32,796 nt of DNA from Thermoguttaceae bacterium (GTDB taxonomy: Bacteria > Planctomycetota > Planctomycetia > Pirellulales > Thermoguttaceae): assembly GCA_028695965.1 (NCBI GenBank), contig JAQVHZ010000024.1, positions 1-32,796 on the forward strand, written 5' to 3'. The notes beneath the pieces are model-generated. The model was not told where the DNA came from, made no database searches, and saw only the letters and a list, made by a program, of their open reading frames with translations. How positions within the stretch are numbered: position 1 is the first letter of the stretch; each line of letters begins with the position of its first letter. Below are positions 10,001 through 17,121 of the stretch, piece by piece. Both the position numbers and the translations under genes were made by a program.

Positions 10001-10068
10001 TACATTGTGGAACAAATGTATTGAGAAAAATTCCGTCTCAATCACAGTGGTGGAATTTGCTTGATTAG
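7000..10068 (+). CDS. Chimeric Calx-beta / protein-arginine deiminase (PAD family)
   Basis: The 1022-residue product is recognised by its C-terminal half as a vertebrate-type peptidylarginine deiminase, which converts protein arginine to citrulline with Ca2+. Matches in family order are a Ca-binding acidic segment (about 332-360, DLDADTDRNNSIND), WWQDPFEIGYVQAP with Asp586, GNFEVMP, GLGHIDE with His704 and Asp706, NGPIING, and GSIHCGTNV...WWN with Cys1003. These correspond to human PAD4 Asp350, His471, Asp473 and Cys645. The Asp-to-His spacing (118) fits PAD4 (121), but His-to-Cys is 299 against 174, so an insertion of about 125 residues sits in the last third. Residues 14-66 are half a Calx-beta domain, 67-205 a second one, and about 210-330 cadherin/Ig-like. 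Residues 1-14 are copied from the start of the lipoprotein gene at 13466 without its hydrophobic segment, so no export signal remains. An AGGAA site precedes the ATG. Whether the chimera is expressed and active is unknown. Confidence 0.85.
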   Translation: MSSRFKKLFTKRNVSIPVNSFSVTVELRPYDDNYAERDETASLSIQPSDRYAVSSTNGSSTVTIEETTEITLTTTDEEALEPCVWISGNDRKGAFRLTVNTTETNWSAITVQLSVSGSATAGNNGSSGDYHLTKNPNGGVSSDIISVYNGVATVVIPAGQSQLDFYAMPNGDTIFEVDENVLLALAQAYSGDTSNQADCFDDDFKAVEILQAPEFISGNESKPTTNVNPDSYLRYIDPYAINTVPYGEKPVDAVIPSGRTCRYTFYDETNGDSLTVANSLLSINATTGVITVGRPMTASEIATPPSFKIKAYDSVHNQLYDLATLTIVPIVADLDADTDRNNSINDSDDAGEDSWTTASGAIVLYNGDDDDVNEIQDNMDNLINSGDLNDIGELWINKLGVPLSSIPGNFRIELKIECVANEHAYWGNIAVEDRVRVFWPTQVSSSDYECRVGDTEILGPSTKKNSVVFSKTPTDNNISVFAGTGTIKMGIEGVIPGAPVKVRAEYYLGSYLFREDTVELKVTPFIAFSHESSVETNSVYGPTVFVSDVNSIYGNNDDLRTELYAKYDASLSSVSLNTTGHPWWQDPFEIGYVQAPYGSQHIILALPRAKYPNENFLNYAKSDMIRNGVGLCEHIVEGAFNDLNDGGNFEVMPGNNSKNNNLGTIVMAEGPNGSVNDDIVNFLGAQGIQDVISDVDLTWMGLGHIDEVISFATTADGRARVASPEAAWALLLIAERENAGASVILHGMIDSSGNIPRDSSGQITGRTLNAVLADSTLYDRNFNGDEAYSDKLIDTVYSKLDLGSSVSAISAISGAPDALRRAGYLECYDNVGNGQNIEWKVVFNNNGNFEVSYRIDETQNWVVDGIGNRNEDFVSNSKMCYILRAWWGAGVPTAGQGYTFTTSPSPDMIEMPVLFHSIQSADPLTGQTTYSGAVAYTNNVINSLVDNNTLFVAHVNGPIINGTNSTIDLFNDYVDNAAKKVGFTTVTPCEEVFYHNFRGSIHCGTNVLRKIPSQSQWWNLLD
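7042..7195 (+). repeat. Calx-beta fragment nearly identical to 1187-1346
   Basis: Bases 7051-7094 are identical over 44 bases to 1196-1239, and similarity continues with substitutions to about 7195. The fragment begins mid-domain directly after the lipoprotein-derived start, so it records a recombination between Calx-beta genes. Confidence 0.85.
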
Positions 10069-10220
10069 ACTCAGGGCCATGCATACTTCTTTGATAAACG
10101 AGTGTCTTAGTTTTAAAAACGTATGCTGATAAATAAGAGCTTACCCCGTTGTTTGTTTTTAAGACGTTCGATTGTCACGATAAATTAGCGATACTTTTAG
10201 ATGAATGTTGGAGGTGTCTT

Positions 10221-11624
10221 GTGAAGAACCACTCCTCAGTAGTATTTTACTTATTGTCGCTGGCGCTCGTCTCTTCCGCTCTTTTTGCTCAAGAGCCTTC
10301 GGCGGCGACGCAAGGCGTCGAGGGACAGAGCCTGACAGAAGACGACGTCTTGCTTGAAACATATCTCGAGGAGTCGCGCAGACTCTATGAGGAATTTGAT
10401 CCCCTTCATAGGGAGCCGAGCGTTTATGAGCTAGCGGAAAGAGAAGACGCCCGTCTCCTTTTGGAACGTTCGAAAGAGGCGGCGCAAAGAATTTCCGGCG
10501 TCCTCGACTACCTTTCGATGTGGGAGCATAAGGTTCCGCTAAAAGTTATTGAGCTTCCGCTGGATTCTCATTGGGGACTTCTAGCGGCGGAATTTCCGTA
10601 CGATCCTTACTGGGCGGACACGCGGCTATTAATTCTTTACACGCTTGATGTTATTTATGATCGGCACAACGAAATCTTGAAAGACACAATCTACGAGAAT
10701 GCCGTTAGGGGCGCTGAAATCAGAGAATCGGAGCGAATTTCCGCAACGGCAAGAAATCCCCTGACGGAGAAGGAGAACGACGGAGCCGAAGTCCGTGAAA
10801 CCTCTGGAAGAACAGGAGATCAGTTTGTTTTTCCTCCTCGAAATTTGGACGTCGTTTTCGATTGCTCGTGGTACGTTATGGCGATTTATTCCTTTAAGAA
10901 CGAACGATCGCTAAATCTCTTGTATGAAATCGCGTGTGATCCAGGGGAGAATTATGCTATGCTCGCCTATTGGGCGTGCTACTACTTGGCGTTTTCTCCC
11001 GGTTCCAACGAGTTGCTTCCCGACGTCAAGAGGCGCCTGAAAGAAAGTATTGCCTCTTTTCAAAAAGAAGACCCTGAATTGAGCAGAACTCTTTTTAATG
11101 AAGACGGCGAACTGTCCGATAGTTCGATGGGCGCGCTGCGCGCTTTATTACGCAAATTGAAAGTAAGCTCCTTACCTCAGGAGATAACGGCGTATCGATC
11201 CCTTGATCAAATCCACAGGCTTCTCATCTTAGCAGGGTCGCTGGAATTTAACGAAAAGGTTCCGGAGAATGAGCGGGAGCGATTTGAAATTGTCCGGCGC
11301 GAATTGGCTATTTCTTGGGCGTTAGCCCCTAAGCTCAACTGCGGAACGCCTATTCCAACTATCGGTCTCAAGGAGGGAGAGGAACATTTTAGAATCTATC
11401 TGGCAGAGTACGAAGTACCCGTAGTTTGGAAAAAAGAATTTTATAGCAGAGATGAAAATGCCGCTCGCTCTTATACGCTGCGAGAAAAACGGCAGAAACT
11501 CAAGCTATTTTATGAGAACGAGCTCGCAAACTCGCGGTCGATTTACACGGATCTTCAAAAAAGATACGTTCAAGAAGAGCTTGATGATTTAAATCGAGCG
11601 CTGGAACGAGAACAAAAGCGCTGA
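10221..11624 (+). CDS. Secreted helical protein of unknown function
   Basis: I do not recognise this family. The start is taken as GTG 10221 because GGAGG lies six bases upstream and it directly yields a signal peptide (MKNHSSVVFYLLSLALVSSALFA, likely cut before QEPSA). A TTG 24 codons earlier would bury that peptide. The mature protein, about 445 residues, is rich in charged and probably helical segments: E/R-rich helices at 35-90, WYVMAIYSFKNERSLNLLYEIACDP and AYWACYYLAFSP around 235-285 resembling HEAT/TPR-like helices, and a strongly charged coiled C-terminus. No catalytic motif is visible. It sits between two pentapeptide cassettes in a cluster of exported proteins, so an envelope role is plausible but unproven. 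Confidence 0.7.
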   Translation: MKNHSSVVFYLLSLALVSSALFAQEPSAATQGVEGQSLTEDDVLLETYLEESRRLYEEFDPLHREPSVYELAEREDARLLLERSKEAAQRISGVLDYLSMWEHKVPLKVIELPLDSHWGLLAAEFPYDPYWADTRLLILYTLDVIYDRHNEILKDTIYENAVRGAEIRESERISATARNPLTEKENDGAEVRETSGRTGDQFVFPPRNLDVVFDCSWYVMAIYSFKNERSLNLLYEIACDPGENYAMLAYWACYYLAFSPGSNELLPDVKRRLKESIASFQKEDPELSRTLFNEDGELSDSSMGALRALLRKLKVSSLPQEITAYRSLDQIHRLLILAGSLEFNEKVPENERERFEIVRRELAISWALAPKLNCGTPIPTIGLKEGEEHFRIYLAEYEVPVVWKKEFYSRDENAARSYTLREKRQKLKLFYENELANSRSIYTDLQKRYVQEELDDLNRALEREQKR

Positions 11625-12133
11625 CGATCGCCTGCAAAACGACCTTGTAGGACGAAAGCCTTTGTTGGAAGAGCTATCTTCACAAGGTTTTTCGGAGAAC
11701 GATTGAAGAACGAGTTTTGGAAAATCAACGGGTTGAAACAAAGCCAAAACCTAAAGTTATGGTGTTTTTGCCCAAAAGCGCTGTGATTTGGAAAAAATTT
11801 TTAGATTCAACAAAGGGCTTAAAGCCCGGTATTTTACGACTGTTTTTTTCTTTGTGGAAATTATTTTGAAAAATCGTCTAAAAGAATCTTGCATTTAGTT
11901 GAATTTCGAAAAGTTTTAGCATACATTAATGAACGGAGGGAGTTCGCTAAGGTCTTCTAAATTGAGAATCTGGCGATTTTCTATTTTCTAGGAGAGTGGA
12001 AACTCGCTCACAACAAATTGTTCGCACATAAGTTTAATGACGCGGCTAAGCGCTTCTTCTCCTGCATTATTCAGGAGAAAAGGAAGACGAGATAATTCGC
12101 GTCGACAAAACGCATAGTTTGGAGGTTTGAACA
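11625..12133. other. 509-bp intergenic region with possible promoter and leader of cassette C
   Basis: There is no convincing gene. GGGCTT/AAGCCC at about 11815-11827 is a compact inverted repeat, with a T-run only about 15 bases later (11842-11849), so terminator function is doubtful. A promoter-like TTGAAT (11899-11904), 17 bases, TACATT (11922-11927) lies about 205 bases before the pseudogene. From 12018 it is the conserved cassette leader with GGAGG at 12121-12125. Confidence 0.4.
12057..12079 (+). promoter_or_regulatory. Conserved leader hairpin, cassette C
   Basis: TTCTCCTG (12057-12064) and CAGGAGAA (12072-12079) form a perfect 8-bp stem with a 7-base loop about 54 bases before the start. 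Copy A keeps the stem with different loop bases. Function unknown. Confidence 0.4.
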
Positions 12134-13330
12134 ATGAATAGACGCCTAATATGCATTCTTCTTATGCTGTCGGGTTTTAGCGCGGCGTTTGGATTAGAAT
12201 TTGGCGATAATCGAGTCCAGGGTGCGGATCGTGAAGATTATCCATTCAAGAACACGACGCTCGTGGCGGTACAAGAATTGAGGCCGACGGAATTTATCAT
12301 AGTCGACGGTCAATCGGTCTGATTAGAACACGGACTCGATCTTCGCAATAAGGATTTGTCGGGGACTCAGATTATCAACCGAACCCTCGCCGACGTCGAT
12401 TTTTCCGGCTCTAATCTCCTCAACGCCGATTTGTCGCAGACCCGATTTGTGAACTGTTCGTTCCGAAACGTGGATTTTGAAGGAGCGTGCGCTGAAGACG
12501 CATCCTTTGAAGGATGTGATTTTACCGACGCATGGTTTGAGAACAATACTTTATTCTGGTTAACTCGCGAACAATTTTTGTCGTCGAAGAATTTTAAAGA
12601 GGATAGGGTGCTTTCGTATTTTTACACCCATAACTATCCTTACAGTTATACGACTAACATTGATTACTCGGGCTTTCGCTTTGACAACGTATCTGGTCTT
12701 GACACAGAAGGCGGAACTTTTACCGACGCCAGGCTAATCCGTTGTGCGTTCAACAACATGACAAAAGAACAGTTGAGTTCGACTTGGAATTACAAAAATC
12801 GCGAGTTGGACCATCTTAGTCTGCGTAATACCAAGGAAGGGAAAACGTCTCTTTCGGGGCTTGACCTTTCGAACTTCCGAATTCGAGACCTTTCCCTAGA
12901 GAACTATGACGTTTCGGACGTCAATTTTGGCAATGCTGTCATTTCGGGAAAGCTTCGATTCGCTCGTTGTTCCGGCGTAACGAAAGAACAGCTTCAATCG
13001 ACATGGAATTGGAAGACTCGGCGCTTTGATTTCTCCTTGATATCAACAGAATTAGATTGGTCAAATACGGACTTTTCAGGTTTTACTTTCTGCTATGGAA
13101 GTCGTTTGCGCGGAAATGTAGCAGGCGCTAATTTTACTGACGCCAAATTTCTTACACACGATGCTGTAGACTTCAAGGGGCAAACTCGGACGCTGGAATT
13201 ATGCGAAGGTCTGACGCTCGAGCAAGTGAAATCGACTTGGAATTACAAAATGGGTTATGCAAAGAGCTTGGTTCTTCCGGAAGAGGTTCAGCGCCAACTT
13301 GACGCCGAAACGACTGCGGCGCCAGAATAA
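12134..13330 (+). pseudogene. Pentapeptide-repeat gene (copy C) with in-frame nonsense codon
   Basis: The frame aligns with copies A and B end to end without an indel. Codon 63 (12320-12322) is TGA where copy A has CGA (Arg), a single C-to-T change, and the same frame then stays open to 13330. Translation from ATG 12134 gives the signal peptide plus about 40 residues. The downstream part keeps all pentapeptide blocks and the four spacer motifs, showing the mutation is recent. No well-placed ribosome binding site for an internal start was seen, and an internal product would lack the signal peptide. Readthrough or a sequencing error cannot be excluded. Confidence 0.85.
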
Positions 13331-13465
13331 AGGTTGGAAAAAGCCTCAGTTCAGCAAATTGGCGAGTTTGACAACAGCGCGGTTTTGTTACGATACTACC
13401 GCCAACGCACCCTGGCGAATACGGCAAATGCGTTCAGTTGCGATATGACTAGAAAGGAACGTTAA

Positions 13466-14068
13466 ATGAGCAGTCGTTCCAAAAAACTATTTACCAAGAG
13501 AAACGTCATTCTTGCAGTTCTGTTGGCGACGCTTTTTCTGGTAGGGTGCGGAACAAAAATACTTTGGGAGTATTATAAATACAATGTCGGCTCTTCTAGA
13601 GACCTCTGCGAAATGCCGAGCATTGTCAAGGAATTTTACCAATATTACAGGGAAAACGGGGAATGCCCGGATGATTATCTTGACATTGCCGGACTCTGCG
13701 TCGAGAATCGCAACCGGGAAAGAGGGGATTCGTCTCCTGCTTTGACGTTACGTTCTCAGTACCGTTTTACGGGAGACCGAAACGTTTATTGCGTTCACAA
13801 TGGGACGCTTTATCGTCTCTACGTAACGCATAAGGATAAGTACAAGGACGCTTCGTCTTCTCGACCTGAGTGGATAGGTTGGTTGTTCGGCGAGGAGTTT
13901 TGTTATGCTATTGTCAGCGCCGCTCCATTATACTGTAGTTTTGGCGTTATACCGCTCCATGATTCAGACCCTATTATTGAGTTAAAGGAGCCCTTTGAGC
14001 AATATCTTAGAGACGAGCCGCAAGAGCGAAAAGCGATTAAAGGCGCCCGCGTCGATTTTGTAGATTGA
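13466..14068 (+). CDS. Small lipoprotein of unknown function
   Basis: The 200-residue product has a clear lipoprotein signal: basic MSSRSKKLFTKRN, a hydrophobic stretch, and the lipobox LVGC with Cys28, so it should be membrane-anchored after lipidation. AGGAA sits eight bases before the ATG. The mature part has scattered Cys and Tyr residues and no family motif that I recognise. EFYQYYRENGECPDDYLDI near residue 50 resembles the start of small planctomycete proteins that follow type II-secretion-like pilin helices, but that is only an impression. The gene lies 135 bases after the pentapeptide pseudogene with the same spacing as the PAD chimera behind copy B, so the ancestral cassette was probably pentapeptide gene plus lipoprotein gene. 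Confidence 0.75.
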   Translation: MSSRSKKLFTKRNVILAVLLATLFLVGCGTKILWEYYKYNVGSSRDLCEMPSIVKEFYQYYRENGECPDDYLDIAGLCVENRNRERGDSSPALTLRSQYRFTGDRNVYCVHNGTLYRLYVTHKDKYKDASSSRPEWIGWLFGEEFCYAIVSAAPLYCSFGVIPLHDSDPIIELKEPFEQYLRDEPQERKAIKGARVDFVD

Positions 14069-14445
14069 AGCCGTTTACAGGATCTCCGCAGAACGAAGCG
14101 GGGAACTGGCGCTGAAATGTAAGGCGTCCCCGTTGACGCCGCAGACGAGATAATTAGCGTCGCCGCGCTTTCGTCAATCTCTCGATTCAACAAGCCCGTT
14201 TGCCAATAACAATTTTTCTTTGATTTTTCACTGATAAGGAGAAGCTCCGCTTGGAATAATCTCATCGACTCGGTCGTTCAATTTCCTTCAAAATATCGGT
14301 CGGGGACGAAAAAAGCTCAATGCGCGCGGTCGAAATTGCCGACAATAACGAAAGCGCGGGGAATCCTCGTATGGATATGCGGCAGTCCCCGCCGGATCGG
14401 CTCCGTCACGAAGCGGCATGGTTTCGTCCGCTTGGCGTCAAGGGA
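14069..14445. other. 377-bp region, no supported gene
   Basis: It contains a perfect 6-bp hairpin GGCGTC/GACGCC (14123-14128, 14135-14140) without a T-run, and a sequence that could extend the next gene upstream to ATG 14320. Composition changes here from the intermediate block to the GC-rich block. Nothing else is evident. Confidence 0.4.
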
Positions 14446-14988
14446 ATGATGAGTGTTTCAATGCTGAGAAAAATAGCGTTTTACGGATTGAGCGCCGCGG
14501 CGATCGTCGCGTTTGCGTGCTTCGTCCAGATGGGCGAGAAGATATTTCCAAGCGCGTCTCTGAGCGCAAACGTCGCTTCCGAATCTGATTTTGGTCGTGA
14601 AAGCGTCGTTTTTTTAGACGATTTCGACGCTGCGAAAGACCAAGCGGCGAAAGAGAACAAGCCCGTCATGTTGTTCTTTATGTCCCAGCGCTGCAAGCAC
14701 AGCGTCAATATGCTGAACGGGGCGTTCTCCAGTCCGAAAGTCGAGAATCTGACGAAGCAGTTCGTCTGCGTCCAAATTGAGGTGAACGACCCGAAGAACG
14801 AGGAATTGTGCGACCAGTTCGACGTCGTCTCGACCCCGACCGTCCAATTCATCGCCGTCAACGGCGACCCGCTCCAGCGCGTAACCAGCGAGCAGTCGGG
14901 CGCTGAACTGGCTGCCCAGATGCAGGCGGCGCTGACGTCGATCGCATGGCGCGCCGCGCGCGCGGAGTCGAAAGTGATGCTGCGATAA
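14446..14988 (+). CDS. Membrane-anchored thioredoxin-fold protein with single active-site Cys
   Basis: With the start at ATG 14446 (or 14449) the product is about 180 residues. Residues 5-25 are a signal anchor (MLRKIAFYGLSAAAIVAFACF). The thioredoxin-like domain runs from about 50: FDAAKDQAAKENKPVMLFF, the active-site loop MSQRCKHS with Cys83, and the cis-Pro segment FDVVSTPTVQFI. The canonical CxxC is Cys-Lys-His-Ser, so it cannot form the usual intramolecular disulfide; it could act by a monothiol mechanism or only bind. The start is uncertain. ATG 14320 adds a hydrophilic 42-residue leader before the anchor, which is atypical, and only AGGGA close to 14446 offers a weak ribosome binding site. 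Two hairpins with T-runs follow the gene. Confidence 0.75.
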   Translation: MMSVSMLRKIAFYGLSAAAIVAFACFVQMGEKIFPSASLSANVASESDFGRESVVFLDDFDAAKDQAAKENKPVMLFFMSQRCKHSVNMLNGAFSSPKVENLTKQFVCVQIEVNDPKNEELCDQFDVVSTPTVQFIAVNGDPLQRVTSEQSGAELAAQMQAALTSIAWRAARAESKVMLR

Positions 14989-15021
14989 GAACTGCTGCAG
15001 AAGATAACGGCCAGGAAACGG

Positions 15022-15046
15022 CGCCGAGAGTCGGCGTCGTTTTTTT
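15022..15046 (+). terminator. Intrinsic terminator
   Basis: CGCCGA (15022-15027) pairs with TCGGCG (15031-15036), followed by a T-run at 15040-15046, 33 bases after the thioredoxin-like gene. Confidence 0.6.
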
Positions 15047-15071
15047 ACGCCGTCGGCGGCTGGATTTCGAC

Positions 15072-15115
15072 AAAAAAACCCTTAAGGCGTTCTCTGCGCC
15101 TTAAGGGTTTTTGGT
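15072..15115. terminator. Bidirectional terminator between converging genes
   Basis: A perfect 14-bp stem (15076-15089 with 15097-15110, AAACCCTTAAGGCG and its complement) has a 7-base loop, with T-rich sequence on the plus strand and an A-run (15072-15078) that serves the minus strand. It lies between the thioredoxin-like gene and the response regulator, which converge. Confidence 0.88.
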
Positions 15116-15143
15116 TGTTTAACAGTTTGTCGGTCGGCTTGGC

Positions 15144-15533
15144 TTATTGGTCAGCCAGGACCCGATCGATCGTTTCGAGCAGTTCTTCCATTGGAAACGG
15201 CTTGCGGATATACGCGTCGACGCCGAGCGCTTCGGCGTATTCCTGGTGCCTGCTTCCTTCATTGGCGGTGATCATAATGATCCGGGTGGGGAAGTTGTCG
15301 ATCTGCCGAAGGGTTTCCAGGACGAGAAATCCGCTTCGTTTCGGCGTCATCATATCGAGGATCATCAGGTCGGGCCGCCGCATTTCGGCGAGCGCGAGCC
15401 CTGTGGACCCGTCCGCCGCCGTCTCGACGTCGTAACCAAACGTTTCAAGCGCTAGCCGAATCGATTCGACGATTTCGGGATCGTCGTCAACGACCAGGAT
15501 CTGTTTGCGTCTTTTATTATAATCTGATTGCAT
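15144..15533 (-). CDS. Stand-alone response regulator receiver (CheY-like)
   Basis: The 129 residues form a single receiver domain. Visible features are the acidic triad VVDDD at 14-18, phospho-acceptor Asp60 in LMILDMM, Thr89 in IIMITAN, and Lys111 in IRKPF, i.e. a full set for phosphorylation and switching. There is no output domain, so it probably signals by protein-protein contact or passes phosphate on. It follows the cyclophilin gene on the same strand with 69 bases between and ends at the bidirectional terminator, so the two may share a transcript. No histidine kinase lies in this window, and its partner is unknown. Confidence 0.93.
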   Translation of the reverse strand: MQSDYNKRRKQILVVDDDPEIVESIRLALETFGYDVETAADGSTGLALAEMRRPDLMILDMMTPKRSGFLVLETLRQIDNFPTRIIMITANEGSRHQEYAEALGVDAYIRKPFPMEELLETIDRVLADQ

Positions 15534-15602
15534 AGTCTATCATTCTTTCAGCCGACGTTCCCGCGGCGCTGACGCGGCGAGAACGCGGGTCTTAGCTCGG
15601 GC

Positions 15603-16784
15603 TCAACGGTTTCGTTCGGCAAGTTTTTCGAATTTTCCGGGCGCGCCGCGCAAGATTTTCGCTTCAATAATTTTGTCCGGCGCGACGTCCGATTCTTTCT
15701 CGGGGTCGATACGATTGATATCGGACAGGACGTCCATTCCTTCGACGACGCGACCGAAAACGGTGTGTCTGCCGTTCAGGAAGAAGGTCGGCACGAACGT
15801 GATGAAGAACTGCGAGCCGCCGGTGTTGCGTCCGGCGTGCGCCATACTGAGCGAGCCGCGGAAGTGCGCGCGCGCGTTAGGTTCGTAGCATTCGCACGGA
15901 ATGGAGTAGCCGGGCCCGCCGGTTCCTGTTCCCGTCGGGTCGCCCCCTTGCGCCATGAAGAAGGGCAGGACGCGGTGGAACGGGACGTCGGTGTAGAAGC
16001 CTCGGTCGATAAGGGTCAGGAAGTTGTTGACGGCGTTGGGCGCTTCGTTCAAGAAAAGTTCGACGACGATATCGCCTTTAGTCGTTTTGAGGAGCGCTCT
16101 CGGCAGTTCTGCAGTCGCTTCTTCCGCGCGAACGCGCTGTTCTTTCGCCCAGACGTCTTTATACTCGGGCAAGACGCGTTCCAAATAGTTCTGGACCTGC
16201 ATTTTATTTTGCGGGTCGATTTGCGTCAGGACTTTCTTTTCCTTCGCGATATCGCGCCAAGCCTCCGCGTCGTCGAGGTTCATCGTGCAGAACGCTGCGA
16301 ACGCGGCGAACGCGTAGAGCGTGTCGGCGTCCGGGGGAAGGGGGTAGTCCAAGACGGCTTTTGCGACGTCGTAGCCAAGCTCATAATTTTCGCGCTGACC
16401 GACGGCCCACGGTATCATCGCGCACAGGAACGCGCGGAGCTCGTCGTTTTGCCCGTCGACGGAACGATAGGCGTCGATCGCCAGCGGGATGAGTTCCTTC
16501 TGCTGAACGGCGGTCTCCGCGACCAACGGATCGAATTCCGCAATGATCCTGTCGCGTTCTTCAGCGCTCGCCATTTGATAGTCGACTTTCAAGGCGCGTA
16601 GCTTTTTCAAGTTGTCCTTGTAGAGCGTCATTTTGCTGGCGAACGCGCCGTATTCAGGCGTGTCGGAGCGCGTCTGTGCGGCGGGCGCGCCGACGGCGGG
16701 AAGACCGGCGTCTTGTGCGGACGCATAACCGGTCGGCAGAAGGAGAGCCGCTGTGATTGCAGCGGCAAAGAGCAATTTGTTCAT
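15603..16784 (-). CDS. Exported cyclophilin-type peptidyl-prolyl cis-trans isomerase
   Basis: The ATG at 16784 is chosen over a TTG four codons upstream because GGAAA sits just before it and it gives a compact signal peptide (MNKLLFAAAITAALLLPTGYASA, cut before QDAG). The 393-residue product has an N-terminal helical region of about 200 residues without a recognised family, then a C-terminal cyclophilin domain: LLKTTKGDIVVELF, FHRVLPFFMAQGGD, TGTGTGGPGYSIP, SMAHAGRNTGGSQFFITF and LNGRHTVFGRV. The FHRV Arg and the GSQFF segment are the usual catalytic and peptide-binding elements, so it should be active on prolyl bonds outside the cytoplasm. The long N-terminal extension is unusual for a bacterial cyclophilin and may bind clients or the envelope. 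Confidence 0.92.
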   Translation of the reverse strand: MNKLLFAAAITAALLLPTGYASAQDAGLPAVGAPAAQTRSDTPEYGAFASKMTLYKDNLKKLRALKVDYQMASAEERDRIIAEFDPLVAETAVQQKELIPLAIDAYRSVDGQNDELRAFLCAMIPWAVGQRENYELGYDVAKAVLDYPLPPDADTLYAFAAFAAFCTMNLDDAEAWRDIAKEKKVLTQIDPQNKMQVQNYLERVLPEYKDVWAKEQRVRAEEATAELPRALLKTTKGDIVVELFLNEAPNAVNNFLTLIDRGFYTDVPFHRVLPFFMAQGGDPTGTGTGGPGYSIPCECYEPNARAHFRGSLSMAHAGRNTGGSQFFITFVPTFFLNGRHTVFGRVVEGMDVLSDINRIDPEKESDVAPDKIIEAKILRGAPGKFEKLAERNR

Positions 16785-17121
16785 AGTCTTTTCCAAATAT
16801 GTTTAAGAAATTTAGTTAAGGTTCAAATGAAACGCGAGCCGCCGACGCTCGCGTCGGGACGTCCGCCGCCCTCGGCAGGAACGCGGGCTAACGCGCCGAG
16901 GACCCGTAAACCGCCGTGTCGGCGCCCTCTTGCGCCGCGCCGAGCAAGCTGCGGAAATGGTTCCGCGCGTCTACTTGCGCGCCTGCCGTTTTCGGGTAAA
17001 ATCAATTGTTCTAACGTCTCTCGAACGTCGAGAGCACGTTTGAATTATACGAAAAAACGCGCAAGATAACAAGCGCTTTTTTGTTGTTTTAAATAAAATT
17101 GAAAAAATAGGCAATTAGCGC
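16785..17121. other. 337-bp divergent intergenic region
   Basis: This lies between the cyclophilin gene (minus) and rsmD (plus) and must hold promoters for both. A perfect 8-bp hairpin, ACGCGAGC/GCTCGCGT at 16832-16839 and 16847-16854, falls in the cyclophilin leader. An AT-rich stretch at 17037-17110 precedes rsmD, but I see no consensus promoter in it. Confidence 0.4.

Larger units (their letters stand above)
12018..13507 (+). repeat. Pentapeptide cassette copy C
   Basis: This is the third copy of leader, pentapeptide gene, intergenic tail and lipoprotein start. It is nearly identical to copy A over the leader and signal peptide, and to copy B over the 3' part and downstream tail. It therefore looks like a mosaic of the other two or their shared ancestor. 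Confidence 0.85.

Noticed and set aside
13903..14265. 120-codon minus-strand open frame
   Set aside because: Overlaps the lipoprotein gene 3' end antisense and shows no protein-like features.
15765..16601. 278-codon plus-strand open frame
   Set aside because: Antisense to the cyclophilin gene, whose motifs are unambiguous.
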